The position numbers and the translations under genes are program-made. Below the pieces are notes generated by a model that saw only the letters and a list, made by a program, of their open reading frames with translations, was not told where the DNA came from and ran no database searches. Of a DNA stretch of 60,000 bases, positions 1 to 10,796 are shown piece by piece. This DNA comes from Tubiluchus corallicola (Eukaryota; Priapulida; Priapulimorpha; Priapulimorphida; Tubiluchidae). The stretch is from contig JAQGDQ010000427.1 of the NCBI GenBank assembly GCA_030141605.1, positions 64,001-124,000 on the forward strand. The letters are read 5' to 3'. The stretch's first letter is position 1, and each line of letters starts with the position of its first letter.

Positions 1-520
1 GCACAGCGGAGAGGTGATTTAAGATGGAGTTTCCCAACTAATGTAATTATTATCTTGCTGTTTCTTCAACAGATTAAATTCCACAGAAAGCTAAAGGGAA
101 AGAAAGGGCATTTTCAATGTATATCTCAAAAAAAAATTCACGCGAAAGTAATATTACTTAGAAATGCGTTTACCTATTTGAAAAACATATTTAATTGAAA
201 AAGAGAACTCTTAATAATTTAAAATGTTGGCGCCAGCGAGTAAAACAGCTGGCGCCAAGTTAGACAGTAAGACAGTTACTCTATTTCAAGAAGAAAGTTT
301 AAGCTTTATTTCTGAAGAGTGTTTTACGGTGCTTTAAGAATGGGAAAAATAAAGAAAAATGTAAATATTAACAGTAAAATAAAATGAAAAATGTGAAATA
401 TGACTGTTTACAAAATGAGAAAAGGAAATTATTGATTGTTATAACTGATTACAATCCATAATTAGAAGCATTTCATCTGCTGCGCATTTCATCTGCAGTT
501 TTCATGATGAACATTACAGG
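1..520 (+). repeat. Dispersed repeat family A, copy 1
   Basis: This AT-rich stretch resembles 38740-39380 and, more weakly, 45640-46010. All three carry a gapped series of shared words, such as the AAAGGGGAGAAA-like run, the TTACCTATTGGAAA-like run and AATTTAAAAT followed by a GCCA-rich segment. It contains a perfect 11-bp-stem hairpin at 227-258. No coding capacity is seen. The similarity was judged by eye and is clearest at 40-260 and 420-520. Confidence 0.55.
227..258. other. Perfect GC-rich hairpin, 11-bp stem
   Basis: TTGGCGCCAGC (227-237) is followed by a 10-nt loop and then its exact reverse complement GCTGGCGCCAA (248-258). The stem is much richer in GC than the surrounding DNA. It lies inside repeat family A. 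The corresponding places in the other copies (about 38890, 45870 and 16690) keep GCCA words but have lost the full stem. Confidence 0.8.
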
Positions 521-539
521 CAAACATTTTATTGACTTT

Positions 540-920
540 AATTGGGTGTTAACTTTTTCTCCAAATTGGTTGAAACTTGTTTAGTTTAGGTAAAACTAAG
601 GCCCATTTCACACAGGGTGCGCTAAGAAAAATCGGAATTGCTGTTAGAACATCAGAAAATGTTCAGAACATTTCCGTTTTTCACTCAGAAATCACGTGAT
701 TTTTACGCGCGTCCAGCTGCGAATTGCAAACTTGTAGCGATTATATATGTAATATATTTTATTAATCTCCATCTTTTTGCTGGGCGCTTAATAATATTAT
801 TTCAGAATTAATTATACCGTCGTTACTTATTCCATTGAATTAACTAAACAAGAGAGCAGCGTAGTATGATGAAAGGCGAACGCGAGAAATTTTACTGTTA
901 CTCTAAAAACTAGACGAATT
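540..920 (+). repeat. Diverged third copy of the coding-relic block seen at 4590-4990 and 15280-15670
   Basis: The run from TTGACTTTAATTGGG through AAGGCCCATTTCACAC to about 735 parallels 4596-4830 and 15283-15520. About 95 bp of unrelated DNA follows, and the similarity resumes at about 835-905 (AACAAGAGAGCAGC, then GAGAAATTTTACTG). This copy has stops in every frame and is a relic. The word AAGGCCCATTTCACAC followed by a GGGTGCGC-like segment looks like the end of a DNA transposon, but the matching end was not found. Confidence 0.5.
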
Positions 921-1564
921 TTCAGAAAAGTAGAATCCTGGAAGCGTTTTTTTCTAAATGTGTGTAACATAGCCAGTTTTATAAATTTTACTCGCTGAAC
1001 CCAGGAAAAGCCGCTACCATTTCCCGCAAACATTAGCAGAAAGGGTAGAAAACGCAAAAAACAAAATGATCACAAAGTTTTTGCGCACATAATTTAAATC
1101 AAGACAAAGTTCCACGAGGAAAAATTCCTTATGAGAGGTCTTTGTGAAATACGTCATAAAAAACAATGAGTTCCATTTCTGGAGGAAAAAGATGCAAGGA
1201 ATTTGTCCTAAAGGAATTTTGCAGTGAAATGGGCTTAAGGCGGGTGCTAAGACATTATGGCAGGGTTTACAGCACTCCATTGCTAATCTTTTTCCTAATA
1301 TTTTTATGTAAAACTTAATTAGCGGCAGATGTTTGAAGTAGAAAATGAATCAGCTTCTGTTTTGAGACACAAAAGCGAAACATTGCGTTTGCTATGTTAA
1401 ATATGCATCACATTATAAATTAATTAGTTTGGCATTCAGGAAACAAATTTGATGTCAGAGATCAACTGAACTGGGATTCATCTGTAACACAAAACTATCA
1501 ATACGTAACATGATCAATAATGCGTGGACACACAGTGCCTTATTTATGCAAAAAATTTAACGTG
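920..1564. other. No recognisable feature
   Basis: The stretch is AT-rich. The short open frames on the minus strand have no recognisable domain, no consistent start context and no codon bias that I can see. I see no repeat, RNA gene or transposon end here. Confidence 0.5.
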
Positions 1565-1738
1565 AGTTAAGGTAAGTATGTAATAATCTAAGGTAAAGTA
1601 AGATAAGGCAATGTAAGGTAAGATAAGGTAAGGGAAGGTGAGGTGAGGTAAGGTAAGGTAAGGTAAGGCAAAGTAAGGTGAGGTGAGGTGAGCTGAGTTA
1701 AGGTAAAGTAAGGTGAAGTGAGGTAAGGTAAGGTAATG
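1565..1738. repeat. Degenerate (GGTAA)n pentanucleotide tract
   Basis: About 170 bp is built mostly of GGTAA with GGTGA, GGCAA and AAGTAA variants. The reading frames across it on the minus strand (rich in Leu, Thr and Pro) are products of the repeat. It is not any rotation of TTAGGG or TTAGG and so is not telomeric. Confidence 0.9.
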
Positions 1739-1744
1739 CATGTA

Positions 1745-2891
1745 ATGCCTTGAAAATGCATGTAATTAATAATGACCACGTGGAAACTTAGTCTATGTTA
1801 ATAGCGTTTCTAATACACCGCAAGTAATTGTTTAATGTGCTCATAATTTCACAATGAAGATGACAAGACAGAGCTATCAGCCCAGGGTGTCGTAAAGGTT
1901 TGATACGCCCCGCAGTATCTCAGTTGGAATACATAAAATTGAAACGCTTCTCATTTTAGTGAGTGGAGATTTGATTAAACAATGCTCTTGTATATAAGCT
2001 TATTATGTTTCTGTAAAGTGACTCTGTGTTTTTACATGTGCCTTATTTTTATTGTTCTAAGGACTGTAAATGTCTGAAATAAAATCAAATTACCCTGCAG
2101 ACCATTTCTGTCCTCTTATGACAATGCGCTTATTTTTCTGGACGATTCCTTAATGAATTTTGAAGGAATTTCACTGTCCCTTTCGTTAGGAGGCAGTGCG
2201 CAGCAATGTCCCGAAACTTGGTGTCTTTTTTATTTCGTTTTTGAGTGACTTTTTTTTATATTCTCATTTTTTAATTTTCGATTTTTGGCAGCTTTTAAAT
2301 CTTTCTTATAATTGCATGCACTTCGTAGGAATACGAAAATGGTTTTGTATAAAGCTGGCACTTTTATACAAGCAGCATTATTTGCATTGAAGTATAATCT
2401 TGTTCTATTAGAATATAAAGAGATTCAAATATAAGAAAAGGTCTAGTCTTAAAATGATTAATTTTCTATTATGTAAACATCTTATTTTATATACGTATAT
2501 ACGTCTTTTCTATCACTAAATGACTTACAGCAGTCTGTGAGCAACGAAATTGAAATCAATGTCTACTTTTTTATTCTGACCGTATGGTCTGTAACTAACA
2601 GCCTCTGCCGTCATTAAATATTTCATCAACTTCTGCTTCAAGCTCTGCAGAGATCGATTCTATTAAAGTCAATGTAAATCCTAAAAAACTGATAATTAAT
2701 TGATAGTTAATTTAGTTAGATGCATCTATTAAATGAATCAGATCTTTTGTTCTGTTACCTTAAAACACTAACCTTATTTCTTGCTTTTTGTTCATTCAAT
2801 CTGCCATCGAAATCATAACGGTTGTGGTATAATAAAATAACAATAGAGATATGGAGATCAGAGAGAAAGAGGGAGAGAAAGAGCGAGTGGG

Positions 2892-2924
<33 letters not shown>

Positions 2925-3210
2925 CGCGTTCATAATCTTGAATGTTAAAACTTGAAAGACAGAAAATTTGCTGCACAAAATGTTGTATCGAAATTTAATT
3001 ATTTGTGGGTTCGTAACGTCAAGCCATTGATATGTCTCATTTAAAACTACAGGGAGTCGAGTCTGTACAGTGCTCTACAGTGCCGACCAACCTGCTAGTC
3101 AGAAATTTAAGAGGGGGGGACATGTGGTGAGCATCACAAACGAGCCATTGTTGAAGAACTGACGCAGCACAGTGCATAATAAATTACAATTTCTTCATTT
3201 TTATTTATTT
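1745..3210 (+). repeat. Dispersed block D, copy 1 (about 1.45 kb)
   Basis: Block D is matched along its length by 33850-35240: the GCATGTAATGACCACGT start, the TGTAAATGTCTGAAATAAAATCAAA segment near 2065, the GGAGGCAGTG segment, GTATATACGTCTTT near 2500, a (GA)n tract, and an end near AATGAGCCATTGTTG and CATAATAAATT. A partial copy lies at 9880-9990. The AATAAAATCAAATTA word at about 2077 resembles the 3' end of a LINE, but no coding region is attached. The two copies differ by many substitutions and indels, so the duplication is not recent. Confidence 0.7.
2862..2922. repeat. (GA)n microsatellite inside block D
   Basis: An impure GAGA run with single-base interruptions. The matching position in the second copy of block D is a longer tract at 35041-35118. 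In the partial copy at 9880-9990, a LINE is inserted in the equivalent tract. Confidence 0.9.
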
Positions 3211-3724
3211 ATTGATATTTATGTAAACCTCTAATATTCTAATGTCGCAAAAACATGCCCAAATTTTTATTACGATTTTATAAAAATGAAATAACGGAAT
3301 TTCATGAAATTAAGACGCTGATGCTGCACTCCAAACTAATTAATAATTAATACGTGACTAATACTGCCTGCCTCCCTTTGTTTTAACATCATTTTGTATT
3401 CCATACATATTTAAACTGTAATTAGTTCAGTTAGATGCTTCAGATAAATGACTCACACCTTCTGTTTATATTTGCTCAAGCACAAACCTGATTTAATATT
3501 CTACGCTTATTTAATGAGTGCGTTTTCTTAATTCACTGAGAGTGAGAGAGAGAGAGAGAGAGACAGAGAGAGAAATGAATAGATACTGTACTCACACAGC
3601 ACTTATTTTATACCTGGATCAAAAAACATATAAAAACCAGAGAAAATGTATATTATGTTTTAGCTTACAATAATTAGGGAATACATACATGATGTATAAG
3701 TGTGTTTCTAAAAAAATCTAATAA
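3210..3724. other. AT-rich spacer with a short (GA)n tract at 3538-3573
   Basis: No gene is seen. The segment at about 3330-3540 (ACTCCAAACTAATTAATAATTAA to CATATTTAATGA) is related to 13135-13310 and 32285-32465, and in each case it leads into a (GA)n tract. It is therefore a diverged piece of block R8. Confidence 0.5.
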
Positions 3725-4200
3725 AGTTTTATATTGCTGAGGATCGTTCACGTTGTCAAGTAGAAAAGCGTCATTGTCAATAAAAATATTACTATGATTC
3801 CCCTGATTGCTAACGTTCAACTAAACTTGCATTAAGTGTTAAAATTTGGTGTGAAACAAAAGTGAAGATGTTAATCAGGTTTCGTGATTCACCTGTTAAA
3901 CTGAGCATCTGGTATAAGACAAAGAGTTAATTTATTTAAGCAGGTACTGGTGTTTCACCTGATAAACTGAACATCTGTGATGTAAGACAAAGAGTTAATG
4001 TATTTAATGGCAGGCACAGGTAATTCACCTGATAAATTGAGCATCTGTGGCGTAAGACAAAGAGCGAAGGTGTTAAATAACGTTTCAATGATTCACCTGA
4101 TTTATAATGTTTAATTAAATGAAAGTGAAAATTTGAACATCTGCTAGAAGAGTAAAGTGTTATCATACACACACCAGTGATTCAATCGATTGATAATGTC
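3725..4200 (+). repeat. Repeat module R3, copy 1, with internal 65-70-bp tandem units
   Basis: Three to four diverged units each contain TTCACCTGATAAA, TGAACATCTG and GTAAGACAAAGAGTTAATG. The module ends near TCAATCGATTGATAATGTCTG. Copies are at 13735-14215, 25655-26110 and 35430-36060. In the last two the module is followed by a LINE C-terminal fragment on the minus strand, so R3 may be the 3' untranslated part of that element. Confidence 0.75.
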
Positions 4201-4204
4201 TGAT

Positions 4205-4330
4205 TGAATAAGAGAGGTGTTTGCGCATCTATGGCACGCCGCGCAGCTACGTCACAGCCAGTATGGCAGAAACGCGATACAGTACAAATTAAAATGGCGG
4301 TGTTGTTGAACACATACTGTATACTATCAT
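4205..4330 (+). repeat. Cassette C, truncated copy, with CRE-like core
   Basis: The core GCTACGTCACAG lies at 4246-4257 and is followed by CCAGTATGGC and, further on, AAAATGGCGG. Only the right part of the cassette is present. Other copies are at 14820, 26405, 26715, 27215, 36375 and, on the minus strand, 41110-41345. Confidence 0.75.
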
Positions 4331-5165
4331 TTAATAGGGCACCATACTCTAAATTTAGCGCACTACGCATGGCTTCTTCAGGTCTGCTTATTCATTACGT
4401 ATTTGGCTTCTGCTAAATACTTAATTAGTGCATAATGCTCTATACTGCAGGCTCGGCCTATATTAACTGGTTGTATGATTGTGAATGATGACAGCAGGAA
4501 CCTGTCAAAACATTCAGCTTCATTTTAAGTTTTTAATTTAAAAGTTTTAATAAAGTTGTTTTTTAACTATAAATGACTTTGAGTGCCTGTAATAATTATT
4601 GACTTTAATTGGGCATTAACTTTTTCTCCATGTTAGTTGAAACACGTTTAAGTAAAGCTAAGGCCCATTTCACAATGGGTGCGCCAAGGAAATGTGGTAT
4701 TGTGTCAGGAAATTAGAAAATTTTCAGAGCATTTTCAAACACATTCGCGAAAACCCAAGCAGCAAGAAAATTCATTTCACGCAGAAACGGCGTGATTTTG
4801 ACGCACGTCCAGCGGTCAAATTACTTGCAATTTTAGTGAATCAGCAAAACAAGAGAGCAGCATTGTATGTTGAGAGGAGGCAGGTGAGAGACTATCGGGA
4901 GAAATTCTACAGTTACGTTACAACTATAGGACACTTTCATGAGTTATTTGTTTTCCTGCTGGACTCCTTTATAAGAAAAAATAAACTTTAAAGCATGAGA
5001 TTGGAGTGCAAGTATTCATATTATATAAATCTTTACTGCATAAGTTATACATATTACTGGCTTCAGTCAGCAGATGAGTGTGCTGGTAAATTATTTCCAG
5101 TAGACCTAACCAGATCTTATTGTAAACTGAAGTAATTCTTAATGCAGACTTTTTAATTGCACCTG
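4330..5165 (+). repeat. Block R6, copy 1, leading into the first 102-bp array
   Basis: This block is closely matched by 15060-15855: CATACTGTATAC, the TTTAGCGCACTACGCATGGC segment, TTAATAAAGTTGTTTTTT, the coding relic, and TTACTGGCTTCAGTCAGCAG. Both copies run directly into arrays of the same 102-bp monomer. Part of the left half (4370-4620) is also present in inverted orientation at 39340-39620. Confidence 0.75.
4692..4991 (+). CDS. Open coding relic, possibly the N-terminal part of a transposase
   Basis: This is an open frame of 99 codons rich in Lys, Arg and Phe, with the segments RKLENFQSIFKHIRENP, KRAALYVERRQVRDYREKF and GHFHELFVFLLDSFIRK. The copy at 15292-15670 reads the same frame but has a TAG where this copy has CAG. 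Most differences between the two copies change an amino acid, which argues against recent selection on the protein. Basic N-terminal segments with a GxFHxL pattern occur in PIF/Harbinger-type transposases, and the TTTCACA-rich word just upstream resembles ends of such elements. That assignment is an inference with low support. There is no start context or signal that shows it is expressed. Confidence 0.3.
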   Translation: MWYCVRKLENFQSIFKHIRENPSSKKIHFTQKRRDFDARPAVKLLAILVNQQNKRAALYVERRQVRDYREKFYSYVTTIGHFHELFVFLLDSFIRKNKL

Positions 5166-7275
5166 TCAATTTTAGCGCATTTTACACGAGGATTTCTAGA
5201 AAAAAGCCTTTGTTTCATGTTAATGGTTTAAGAAAGGGTCAACAGGCAGTATTGCGGTAAATGCGGGAAAATTTTAGCGCGTTTTACACGAGGCTTTCTA
5301 GAAAAAAGCCTTTGTTTCATGTTAATGGTTTAAGAAAGGCTAAACAGGCAGTATTGCGGGAAATGCGGGAAAATTTTAGCGCGAAATCTTAGGCAGTATT
5401 GCGGGAAATGCGGGAAAATTTTAGCGCATTTTACACGACGAGGCTTTCTAGAAAAAAACCTTTGTTTCATGTTAATGGTTTAAGAAATGGTAAACAGGCA
5501 GTATTACGGGAAATGCGGGAAAATTTTAGCGCATTTTACACGAGGCTTTCTAGAAAAAAGCCTTTGTTTCATGTTAATGGTTTAAGAAAGGGTAAACAGG
5601 CAGTATTGAAGGAAATGCGGGAAAATTTTAGCGCGAAATTTTAGCGCATTTTACACAAGGCTTTCTAGAAAAAAGCCTTTGTTTTATGTTAATGGTTTGA
5701 GAAATGGTAAACAGGCAGTATTGCGGGAAATGCGGGAAAATTTTAGCGCATTTTACACAACGAGGCTTTCTAGAAAAAAAGCCTTTGTTTCCTGTTAATG
5801 GTTTAAGAAATGGTAAACAGGCAGTATTGCGGTAAATGCGGGAAAATTTTAGCGCGTTTTACACGAGGCTTTCTAGAAAAAAGCTTTTGTTTCATGTTAA
5901 TGGTAAACAGGCAGTATTGCAGGAAATGCGGGAATATTTTAGCGCGAAATTTTAGCGTATTTTACACGAGACTTTTTAGAAAAAAGCCTTTGTTTCATGT
6001 TAGTGCTTTAAGAAAGGGTAAGCAGGCAGTATTGCGGGAAATGCGGGAAAATTTTAGCGCGAAATCTTAGGCAGTATTGCGGGAAATGCGGGAAAATTTT
6101 AGCGCATTTTACACGACGAGGCTTTCTAGAAAAAAACCTTTGTTTCATGTTAATGGTTTAAGAAATGGTAAACAGGCAGTATTACGGGAAATGCGGGAAA
6201 ATTTTAGCGCATTTTACACGAGGCTTTCTAGAAAAAAGCCTTTGTTTCATGTTAATGGTTTAAGAAAGGCTAAACAGGCAGTATTGCGGGAAATGCGGGA
6301 AAATTTTAGCGCGAAATCTTAGGCAGTATTGCGGGAAATGCGGGAAAATTTTAGCGCATTTTACACGACGAGGCTTTCTAGAAAAAAACCTTTGTTTCAT
6401 GTTAATGGTTTAAGAAATGGTAAACAGGCAGTATTACGGGAAATGCGGGAAAATTTTAGCGCATTTTACACGAGGCTTTCTAGAAAAAAGCCTTTGTTTC
6501 ATGTTAATGGTTTAAGAAAGGGTAAACAGGCAGTATTGAAGGAAATGCGGGAAAATTTTAGCGCGAAATTTTAGCGCATTTTACACAAGGCTTTCTAGAA
6601 AAAAGCCTTTGTTTTATGTTAATGGTTTGAGAAATGGTAAACAGGCAGTATTGCGGGAAATGCGGGAAAATTTTAGCGCATTTTACACAACGAGGCTTTC
6701 TAGAAAAAAAGCCTTTGTTTCCTGTTAATGGTTTAAGAAATGGTAAACAGGCAGTATTACGGGAAATGCGGGAAAATTTTAGCGCATTTTACACGAGGCT
6801 TTCTAGAAAAAAGCCTTTGTTTCATGTTAATGGTAAACAGGCAGTATTGCAGGAAATGCGGGAATATTTTAGCGCATTTGACACCAGGCTTTCTAGAAAA
6901 AAAGCCTTTATTTCATGTTAATGGTTTAAGAAAGGGTAAACAGGCAGTATTCCGGGAAATGCGGGAAAATTTTAGCGCGAAATTTTAGCGCATTTTACAC
7001 AAGGCTTTCTAGAAAAAAGCCTTTGTTTCATGTTAATGGTTTGAGAAATGGTAAACAGGCAGTATTGCGGGAAATGCGGGAAAATTTTAGCGCATTTTAC
7101 ACAACAAGGCTTTCTAGAAAAAAGCCTTTGTTTCCTGTTAATGGTTTAAGAAATGGTAAACAGGCAGTATTACGGGAAATGCGGGAAAATTTTAGCGCAT
7201 TTTAAACGAGGCTTTCTAGAAAAAAGCCTTTGTTTCATGTTAACGGTTTGAGAAAGGGTAAACAGGCAGTACAGC
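5165..7275. repeat. Tandem array 1 of a 102-bp monomer, with 115-bp variants and higher-order structure
   Basis: About twenty monomers are present. Each has GCGCATTTTACACGAGG, AGGCTTTCTAGAAAAAAGCC, TTTCATGTTAATGGTTTAAG and CAGGCAGTATTGCGGGAAAT. The basic period is 102 bp. A variant carries 13 extra bases (GCGAAATTTTAGC type), giving 115 bp. The segment at about 5399-5810 recurs almost unchanged at 6329-6740 (shift 930 bp), and 6077-6322 recurs at 6329-6574 (shift 252 bp), so the array has higher-order duplication. The 102-bp period is a multiple of three, so one frame stays open across pure 102-bp runs, giving a 34-residue repeat with MRENFSAFYTRLSRKKPLF. The 13-bp variant breaks that frame, so I do not call it a gene. 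Confidence 0.95.
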
Positions 7276-8560
7276 AGGTTCTCGAAAACCGTAAACATTT
7301 CAACAAATTGTCAAATTGTCAAAGAAAATGCATAAAAATCAGACCCAATTTTACAGAAACGTTGAAAAAAGTAAAATTAAAAACAAAACTAAATATTTTT
7401 TTATTTTGGCTGTCGCGAAATTTAATGGTTCATTGCCTGTTATTTAAATTTAATGACTAGAAACCACAGATAATTTTAGTTGTGGTTTTAGTTAAGCTAG
7501 TTTCTAAAATACTACAGCTTTCTCTTGCACCAAGTTTGACAATCAATGTCTTAAGTTAACATGATCTTGTAATCAAATTTGCTTACATTTATGACACTGT
7601 TTATAGATACTTGAAAATGGTTAGCCATTGATTGTTGATTGTTAGGTAATACATTCGCTAATGAGGTAGTTGGATTAGTCTTGCCTTTGTTGTGCTGATA
7701 AGTGGCTTACTCTGTTTATCTGGTGCAGTGTAAAGTAAATAACGAAACAGTTCTCGAGCGTTTGTGGTGCGTTAGATTCTAAAGTAATTTAGCGATTTTT
7801 GGCATTTGTCAGGCTAATTTGTTTTCATTTAAATAATTAATAGCGGATGAATCACAAACGTTAATTTTGTGATAAAATGATTCTCGTAAACTTGTGTTGG
7901 ATGAATGTGCAGCCATTTTGTATAGTTTTAGTTCATACCGTTCTTTACTGTAACAGCTCATACTTCTGAAACTCAGTAAAGAAATACAAGCTTCATTTAA
8001 TAATGTTAATTTCTTATTATTTTGACACAATTCTGTTCAGAATCTCTCATTTTGCTCGAGTCTTTCTCACAAATTCGTGAATTCACAAAATAGTTCACTT
8101 AAATACTGGGGATTACCTGAAACCACAGAAAACATAATAATTTTACGTAAAAATGGCGTTTCCTGTCATCCATTATTCTTTCCGCGCCCTACATATGTGC
8201 AACCTTCTCATTATAGGTACGATTATTAAAGAAAAGTTGTACAGACAGCAACGAATTCTCAGAATTGAGCACGATGCTTTCTAACACAATTCATAAGTTT
8301 TTAGCCTAGAACAATCTGGTTGGCTACTGTTTAAACGCTTGCAAACCAAAAAATTCCATTGTTTGTGGAACTCATTATATTGCAAAAAATATAATTTAGT
8401 TCGGTTATAAATTAAACTGCTTATTATATTGTTATTGATATTACCAGTATCGTACAACATGTAGCTATTTTTGCAACAATTTCAAAATTACCAGATAACA
8501 GTCTTCAAAATTTGCAGCATAAGCATTAATATATTCATTGAGTGTTAATTTTCTCACATG
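7275..8560. other. AT-rich DNA without recognisable genes
   Basis: The array ends near 7275 (CAGTACAGCAGGTTCTCG). The following 1.3 kb has only short open frames, such as 7809-8030 on the minus strand, none with a recognisable domain. I saw no second copy of this stretch in the window. Confidence 0.5.
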
Positions 8561-8561
8561 A

Positions 8562-8583
8562 GTGTGTGAGTGAGTGTGTGTGT

Positions 8584-8619
<36 letters not shown>

Positions 8620-8636
8620 GTGCGTGCGTGTTTGCG
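8562..8636. repeat. (TG)n microsatellite
   Basis: GT dinucleotides with a few TATG and TTTGCG interruptions, grading into GCGTGCGTGCG. The His-Thr-rich reading frame on the minus strand is a product of the repeat. Confidence 0.95.
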
Positions 8637-8644
8637 TAAAGAAC

Positions 8645-8712
8645 GCCGTGCGCTTTGCTCATACGCATAGCGTTCATGAACGCACGGAAGCAGTCAGTTA
8701 TGCGCGACGCGT
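8645..8712 (+). repeat. Single diverged copy of the 43-bp satellite
   Basis: CGCATAGCGTTCATGAACGCA and the following CAGTCAGTTATGCG match the monomer of the array at 17388-17825. It lies immediately upstream of the 72-bp satellite remnant. Confidence 0.55.
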
Positions 8713-8734
8713 AATCTTTTGAATCAGGACTGTA

Positions 8735-8860
8735 CTAGCCACTCAAGACTAACTGATACTTATATTTAGTCCGTCTTCTCACGCCTCTTTTCCAACGGGA
8801 TTGTAGTAGTCACTCAACACTACTTGATACTTATATTTAGTCCATCGTAGTCCATCACTC
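8735..8860 (+). repeat. Remnant of the 72-bp satellite, about two copies
   Basis: GGACTGTACTAGCCACTCAAG, GATACTTATATTTAGTCC and CGTCTTCTC repeat with a 72-bp spacing. The same monomer forms the large array at 27440-30030. The DNA that follows (9100-9880) matches the DNA that follows the large array (30040-30720), so the two loci are copies of one module with very different monomer numbers. Confidence 0.85.
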
Positions 8861-9986
8861 TACGAAGTTCCAAACTCACATTCATTCTCACCTCACAACT
8901 CTTAATACCCTGTTAGAGAGAAAAATTGGCTCAACCTTGTCTTAAAATCCAGTTGAGGAATTTCTTGTGAAGTTTTAAAGACGTCGAGCTCTAGCTCTTT
9001 TCGTGTGATGTATTTACACTTGCGTTCTTGTATTTGATCTTCTACCTTCATTTCTTAGGTTCTTCTAATTATGAATTTGATCCTAAAAGTCAAGAAAAAA
9101 GAAAACCATCATTAAGTGGCCTCTACCACCAAGGTGTTTTAATGATGCTAATTTATGAAAATTTATGTAAAAATATTAACACTGTATCATGTTATAAAGG
9201 AAAAGAAGAACCGATGCATCACTAATAGGTTTCACACAATATTTGTTTGAAGTAAAGAAAAGTTATGCAAATTCAGGAAGCTGAATCTGTTTTTCCTGGA
9301 ATTGTAACAGGCACTGGAACTGGAAGTGTTTCTACGTGCTAAGAGCCACTAAATGAAAGTATCTAGTTTTTTAATGACATATTTTGTTTTTAATGTCTTT
9401 GTGTTTCTATGCGATAGTTTTAATTCAATTATTTAATTGATTTTTTTTATTGTTTTGGGTTTGGCTTTCTAGTTTGGCTTTTTAGTGAATATTAAATTGA
9501 TTATTTAATTGATATTTTGGGGATTTGGTGCATGTCTGCATCCGATGAGATATAAAACTGTTAATAATTATAGCTTCATGTGTATTAATTCTAAACCTTA
9601 GTCAATGAATAGAGACATATTCAGAGTAACACATTTACCTTTTGTTTTAACGCAGGTGAATTACATTAATTTAATTAGAATTTCAGTGAATATTTAATCA
9701 AGTTTCAATAATAAATCAGATGACTCAGATACGTGACTAACACCGTCCTTTGTTTCCTCTCAAGCTTTCAACTCACCGATTGAGATTTCATAAATATTTA
9801 ATTGATGAATCACACCTTCTGTTCTGTTACCTCAAAACCCCAAGTTTATGCATTTCTTTAAGTTCATTCAATCTGACATCTTTTAGCGCATAATCAAAGA
9901 CTGTACTTTTTGTTTACTTTCTTCTTAATGCGTTGTTGAGCCACCGTAATCATAACGGTTGGGGTATAATAATACAATAATAGAGA
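8860..9986 (+). repeat. Flank module R7, copy 1, and a piece of block D
   Basis: From about 9100 the sequence parallels 30040-30720: GTTATGCAAATTC, GAAGCTGAATCT, AAATGAAAGTATCTAGTTTTTT, ACGCAGGTGAATT, and CAGATACGTGACTAACACCGTCC. At 9880-9986 it changes to block D sequence (GCATAATCAAAGACTG to CAATAATAGAGA), matching 34945-35042. The short open frame at 9028-9225 has no recognisable domain. Confidence 0.7.
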
Positions 9987-10794
9987 TTTTGATTTGATTT
10001 AATTCTTTATTTCAAACACAAGTTCATATAATAATTTACATATATACAACATACAATATCATAAAATCAAACAACCAATACAGACAATTCACACACAAAC
10101 TTTGATAAACATGAAAATTACAATAATAGCCTCCACCATTGCTGTCTTATGTGCGATGTAAATTTAGCATCGCTTACTAAAATTTTCTGGCACATTAAAT
10201 TAGCACTAGTATCAAATCTTTTCATTAAACTTAAGGCAGATTTTCTATGTAATACAGCAAAATACAACACGCGAATTTCAACACTCATCTCACGAGCACT
10301 GTAATCATATGCATATCCATAAATAATCTTTCTGACAGATTGTGCGCCATTTTGAGTTTTAAGATATTACAAATATTAAAATGCCTCCAGGCGAACAAGT
10401 AACAGAATGTATTACAGTAAGCATTAAATAGATATCATTTAACATCAACAGAACAATAGCTGAATTTTCAATTTGTTGAAACAAAGAAACAAGTTGGTTT
10501 GTGCGACAGTAGTATAAGGATCTTTGATTAACAATGTCAAGGTCATCTCGGTTATCATTTGAAATAATATGTTCCAAATATTTTTCATTATCACAGGTAC
10601 GTAAAACATTATTATCTAGTTTGATGTCACCAAACATAAAATTTCTCATGATGTTTGAATTAAGAGACATAAGTTTAGTTTTAGCTACATTAATTTTTAT
10701 GTCATACGGTTCAGCATACAATTAATATACATCTAGTAGTTGCTGTAGGGCCGTAATCGTTGTTGCTAACAAACAAACATCGTCAGCGTACATC

Positions 10795-10795
<1 letters not shown>
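9987..10795 (-). pseudogene. 5'-truncated non-LTR retrotransposon, reverse transcriptase C-terminal half
   Basis: On the minus strand the reading begins at the catalytic YADD motif (10779-10790, followed by VCLLA). It continues after one stop with YDIKINVAKTKLMS and a region with CDNEKYLEHIIS, as in CR1/jockey-type reverse transcriptases after motif C. A frameshift near 10390 moves the rest to another frame, which ends with RKSALSLMKRFDTSANLMCQ and a stop at 10118-10120. The 3' untranslated part has an AATAAA and ends in an AATCAAATCAAA tail at about 9987. The 5' end is cut exactly next to a (GA)n tract. Comparison with 35030-35045 shows that the element lies inside the (GA)n of block D. It cannot be active. 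Confidence 0.88.

Positions 10796-10796
<1 letters not shown>

Noticed and set aside
1565-1738. Telomere-like repeat
   Set aside because: The unit is GGTAA and is not a rotation of TTAGGG, TTAGG or their complements; it is also degenerate and internal.
5399-6574. A 34-residue-repeat protein (tetratricopeptide-like length) in the 102-bp arrays
   Set aside because: The period is shared only because 102 is divisible by three. The sequence lacks the TPR residues, and the 13-bp variants break the frame repeatedly.
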